Below, one piece after another: positions 61,785-64,000 of a stretch of 64,000 nt of DNA. Every line of letters begins with the position of its first letter. Within the stretch, counting starts at the first letter, position 1. The stretch comes from Corynebacterium curieae (GTDB lineage Bacteria; Actinomycetota; Actinomycetes; Mycobacteriales; Mycobacteriaceae): NCBI RefSeq assembly GCF_027570035.1, contig NZ_JAKMUU010000002.1:248001-312000 (forward strand), read 5' to 3'. The notes beneath the pieces were generated by a model. That model was not told the DNA's origin and searched no databases. It worked only from the letters and a program-made list of their open reading frames with translations. A program made the translations under genes and the position numbers.

Positions 61785-62039
61785 ATGGCTAATAAGCGCA
61801 ATAACCAAAAGAAGTTCCGTATGGAGCAGAGCCGTCGCCCGAAGAAGAACCCTTTGAAGGCTGAGGGCATCGAGAAGGTGGACTACAAGGACACCAAGAC
61901 TCTGCGTCTGTTCATCTCGGATCGCCACAAGATCCGTTCCCGTCGCGTCACCGGTCTGACCCCGCAGCAGCAGCGTCAGGTTGCTACCGCAGTCAAGAAC
62001 GCACGCGAAATGGCTCTCCTGCCGTTCACCACCCGCTAA
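61785..62039 (+). CDS. rpsR: 30S ribosomal protein S18
   Basis: An 84-residue S18: [49 protein letters not shown] is the family core. The N-terminal Cys-containing zinc motif of some S18 proteins is absent. Last gene of the operon; a strong hairpin follows at 62107. Confidence 0.96.
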   Translation: MANKRNNQKKFRMEQSRRPKKNPLKAEGIEKVDYKDTKTLRLFISDRHKIRSRRVTGLTPQQQRQVATAVKNAREMALLPFTTR

Positions 62040-62106
62040 ACAGTAGCTGGGTATCAACAGCGCACTTTTGCCGCTGGCAAGTGTGACACGGTAAAAGAAC
62101 CATAAG

Positions 62107-62144
62107 CTTTCGCCGCCTGCCTCCTTGAGGGCAGGCGGCGAAAG
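62107..62144 (+). terminator. Terminator of the rpmB-rpsR operon
   Basis: A 15-bp stem CTTTCGCCGCCTGCC / GGCAGGCGGCGAAAG with an 8-nt loop, followed by TCGTTTTAAT. Confidence 0.9.
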
Positions 62145-62294
62145 TCGTTTTAATGCTTTACCCCCTCACCGCGCCGTTTTTCACCTCCACGCTGGCCCGC
62201 TGTTCATACCAAGGAGCCGAGGTGTTAAATTGAAATTATTCGTGTACCCCGCAGCCGCTGGGGAAAGGCCCGCACAAGTGAAAGGCAGTGAGCA

Positions 62295-63074
62295 ATGGCC
62301 CTGCACCAGTCCCTACTCGATCTCTCAGAGCTCGCCCCGCACTGCCAGTCCCGAGCTACGGCGCGCGGTCTGCTCGCCGAGGCCCAAGATATCCTGCGAA
62401 ATGCGGTAGCCCATCAGGACAATGAGATTGAACTGGCACACTGGTATTCCCGTTTAGTCACGGATATTGTCCGCGCTCCCGGCGTTAATGCCCCTGTGCG
62501 TCTGACCGGCGCGGCCGCCCGTGGCGACCAACTGCCCTCCATGCCCGTAGAGTGGATTGGCCAGGATGCAGACCTACAGGGTGTCTTCGCTGATGTTGGA
62601 CTTCAAGCTCACGAGGCCACCGACTCCATCGCTACCCGAGTAGACGCCGGCTTGCCGCTGGGAAGTGGTGGCGAGCACGCGCTTCTTGAGGAGGCATTGT
62701 CTCAGCGCCCGCCTGCGCTCAGGATGGTAGACGGACTACCAGATCGCGATGCCGCGGTGGATATCAAGGCCACCCTGCTCTCCCCTATTGCGGCCGTCGC
62801 TCGGTGGGCGGCTCCAGGACCGCGACCCACCGTAGACCGCTTGGCGATTGGCGTGGAGCGCGGTTTGCTTAGCGCCTCCGATGCGGAATCTTTAGATCTA
62901 GCGTGGCGCACTGGCTACGCGTTAGAGTTGCGGCGCTGGTATGAGCGGGTCAGCGATCACGCGGCGACGCTGCGAGACCTGCCACCATTGGACCGTACCG
63001 CGTACGGTTCGGCGTGCCGGATTGTATCGGCCACGTTTGAGTCCATTACCCGGCGAGCGGAAGAATATAAATAG
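62295..63074 (+). CDS. DUF294-type protein (nucleotidyltransferase-like)
   Basis: A 259-residue soluble protein. In its first half LTGAAARGDQLPSMPVEWIG resembles the GSxARGD entry of a nucleotidyltransferase active site, as in the DUF294 family; the C-terminal half (VDRLAIGVERGLLSASDAESLDLAWRTGYALELRRWYER) resembles the substrate-binding helical domain of the same family. CBS domains typical of larger members are missing. In GlnD-like proteins such folds serve nitrogen signalling; being next to amtR is suggestive but no more. Start ATG 62295 has GTGAG nearby. Confidence 0.7.
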   Translation: MALHQSLLDLSELAPHCQSRATARGLLAEAQDILRNAVAHQDNEIELAHWYSRLVTDIVRAPGVNAPVRLTGAAARGDQLPSMPVEWIGQDADLQGVFADVGLQAHEATDSIATRVDAGLPLGSGGEHALLEEALSQRPPALRMVDGLPDRDAAVDIKATLLSPIAAVARWAAPGPRPTVDRLAIGVERGLLSASDAESLDLAWRTGYALELRRWYERVSDHAATLRDLPPLDRTAYGSACRIVSATFESITRRAEEYK

Positions 63075-63176
63075 TCTCTACGGTGCGGATTCGGAAGCAG
63101 TACCTAGTCGGACTTAAGATTGTACAGTTGGTTATTAAAAGTGAATTCTCTTTTGTGAAAGGAGGCGTCCCACCGC

Positions 63177-63893
63177 ATGGCAGGCAATGTCGGTAGGCCG
63201 CGCAAACACAGTCCGCGGCGCAGGGGCAATAGCGCCCGCGAGGAGATCTTGGACGCCTCCTCGGAGCTTTTCACCACCCAAGGTTTTGCCACCACGTCCA
63301 CGCACCAGATTGCAGATGCAGTAGGAATCCGTCAGGCATCGCTGTACTATCATTTTCCCTCCAAGACGGAGATCTTTCTAACGCTGCTCAATTCCACGAT
63401 CGAGCCTTCCCTAGAACTGGCCGATGAGCTGGCTGGCACCGACGCAGATCCAGAACAGCGCCTGTGGTCTTTGGTGGCCGCAGAATCGCGCCTGTTGCTG
63501 ACCAGCGGCTGGAATGTTGGCCGTCTGTATCAGCTTCCGGTGGCCAATTCTTCAGAGTTCTCGGAGTACCACGAATCGCGCGATCGCTTGCAGAACCATT
63601 TCCGTTCTAACGCCGCCGCCATTGTGGGCGAGGATGATCCGCGCGTGGAGCTGCCCTTCCATATCGCACTTTCGGTCATTGAAATGCGCCCTAATGACGG
63701 CAACCCACCCTTTGATGCTTCCCAGACTGTGCCAAAGACGGCCGCTATGCTTGCCGACGCCGCCTTGGCCGTCCTCGGTGCCAGGGTCCCCGAAAACGCC
63801 GAGGCGACCACCCTCGAGCTGCTAAAGAACCGCAACGATTCTATCTCCGCGGCCGCCGCCGCAGCGGCCGACCGCAAGAAGAAGGCGCGCTAA
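63177..63893 (+). CDS. amtR: AmtR, master regulator of nitrogen control
   Basis: A TetR-family repressor, 238 residues, that in C. glutamicum controls amt, glnA, gltBD, urease and others and is released by adenylylated GlnK. The HTH segment STHQIADAVGIRQASLYYHFPSKTEIFLTLL and the ligand-domain stretch WNVGRLYQLPVANSSEFSEYH match AmtR closely (from memory). The C-terminus is longer (about 16 residues) than in C. glutamicum and ends in an Ala/Lys-rich tail (SAAAAAAADRKKKAR). AAAGGAGG is 11 nt before the ATG. It is convergent with the partial gene at the window end. Confidence 0.95.
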   Translation: MAGNVGRPRKHSPRRRGNSAREEILDASSELFTTQGFATTSTHQIADAVGIRQASLYYHFPSKTEIFLTLLNSTIEPSLELADELAGTDADPEQRLWSLVAAESRLLLTSGWNVGRLYQLPVANSSEFSEYHESRDRLQNHFRSNAAAIVGEDDPRVELPFHIALSVIEMRPNDGNPPFDASQTVPKTAAMLADAALAVLGARVPENAEATTLELLKNRNDSISAAAAAAADRKKKAR

Positions 63894-63900
63894 CTCTTCC

Positions 63901-64000
63901 TTAGCGCTGCCACGACTCCGTGAATTCGCCCGCGGCGGCCAATCCGCCGCCTTCGCGCACGCTCACGCCGCTCGGAGTCACAACGATGATAGACGGATCC
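63901..64000 (-). CDS. 3' end of a minus-strand gene, continuing beyond the window
   Basis: Open minus-strand frame from the window end to TAA at 63903-63901, giving the C-terminus DPSIIVVTPSGVSV...SWQR (32 residues). A Gly-rich stretch is visible. I cannot identify the gene from this fragment; it is convergent with amtR, 7 bp apart. Confidence 0.5.
   Translation of the reverse strand, partial: DPSIIVVTPSGVSVREGGGLAAAGEFTESWQR

Overview
The window is chromosomal DNA of a Corynebacterium, species not resolved. The evidence is a set of recognisable corynebacterial genes: amtR, mprAB with htrA and mog, the gephyrin-like glp with its membrane receptor glpR, pmt, betP, rpf2, and a GapB-type glyceraldehyde-3-phosphate dehydrogenase. 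Gene order broadly follows the C. glutamicum stretch from amtR to gapB, read in reverse (comparison from memory). There are no rRNA or tRNA genes, no CRISPR array, no phage genes and no transposase.

Layout. 1-8.9 kb: end of a membrane protein, gapB, a nitronate monooxygenase, pth, a KtrAB-like potassium uptake pair, a short-chain dehydrogenase and release factor 3. 9-19 kb: an AspT/SucE-type exporter, a patatin-like protein, two small unknown proteins, a gamma-carbonic-anhydrase-like protein, an MMPL exporter with its own TetR regulator, and an acyl-CoA hydrolase-like protein. 19-30 kb: a HAD phosphatase, a giant OafA-type acyltransferase with a disordered basic tail of about 525 residues, two small ORFs, a broken AEC transporter, a membrane alpha/beta hydrolase, an ABC-F ATPase and an AztD-like zinc chaperone. 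30-43 kb: ispE, rsmA, rpf2, tatD, two tandem acetyltransferases, metG, betP, rsmI and pmt. 43-50.7 kb: zinc-finger anti-sigma-like protein with DoxX, tag, glpR, rimJ-like gene, glp, galU, fthC and a SAF-domain protein. 50.7-54.5 kb: an AT-richer cassette (RpiR regulator, fumarase-superfamily lyase, DcuC transporter) placed where related genomes run from the SAF gene directly to mscL. 54.5-64 kb: mscL, a small conserved protein, mog, htrA, mprB, mprA, the zinc-independent ribosomal protein cluster, a DUF294-type gene and amtR.

How the parts work together. Envelope biology dominates: cell-wall remodelling (rpf2), mannosylation (pmt), UDP-glucose (galU), division control (glp/glpR), osmotic protection (betP, mscL, potassium uptake) and envelope stress (mprAB-htrA). 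Zinc economy recurs: L28, L33, S14, S18 and L31 all lack zinc ligands, an AztD-like protein has a possible Zur box, and the Tag glycosylase has lost three of four zinc-snap residues.

Regulation is readable at base level. At least 18 genes have a TANNNT -10 hexamer 6-8 nt before the start codon, so they are probably transcribed as leaderless mRNAs. Two divergent gene pairs share exactly the same 25-bp intergenic design, with the two -10 hexamers sharing one TA step. Candidate operators include tandem TTGC-N9-GCAA motifs over the MMPL promoter and tandem GTTACT-N5-ATCACT motifs over the dcuC promoter. The best candidate for an undescribed system is the RpiR-lyase-DcuC cassette; the disordered-tail acyltransferase comes second.
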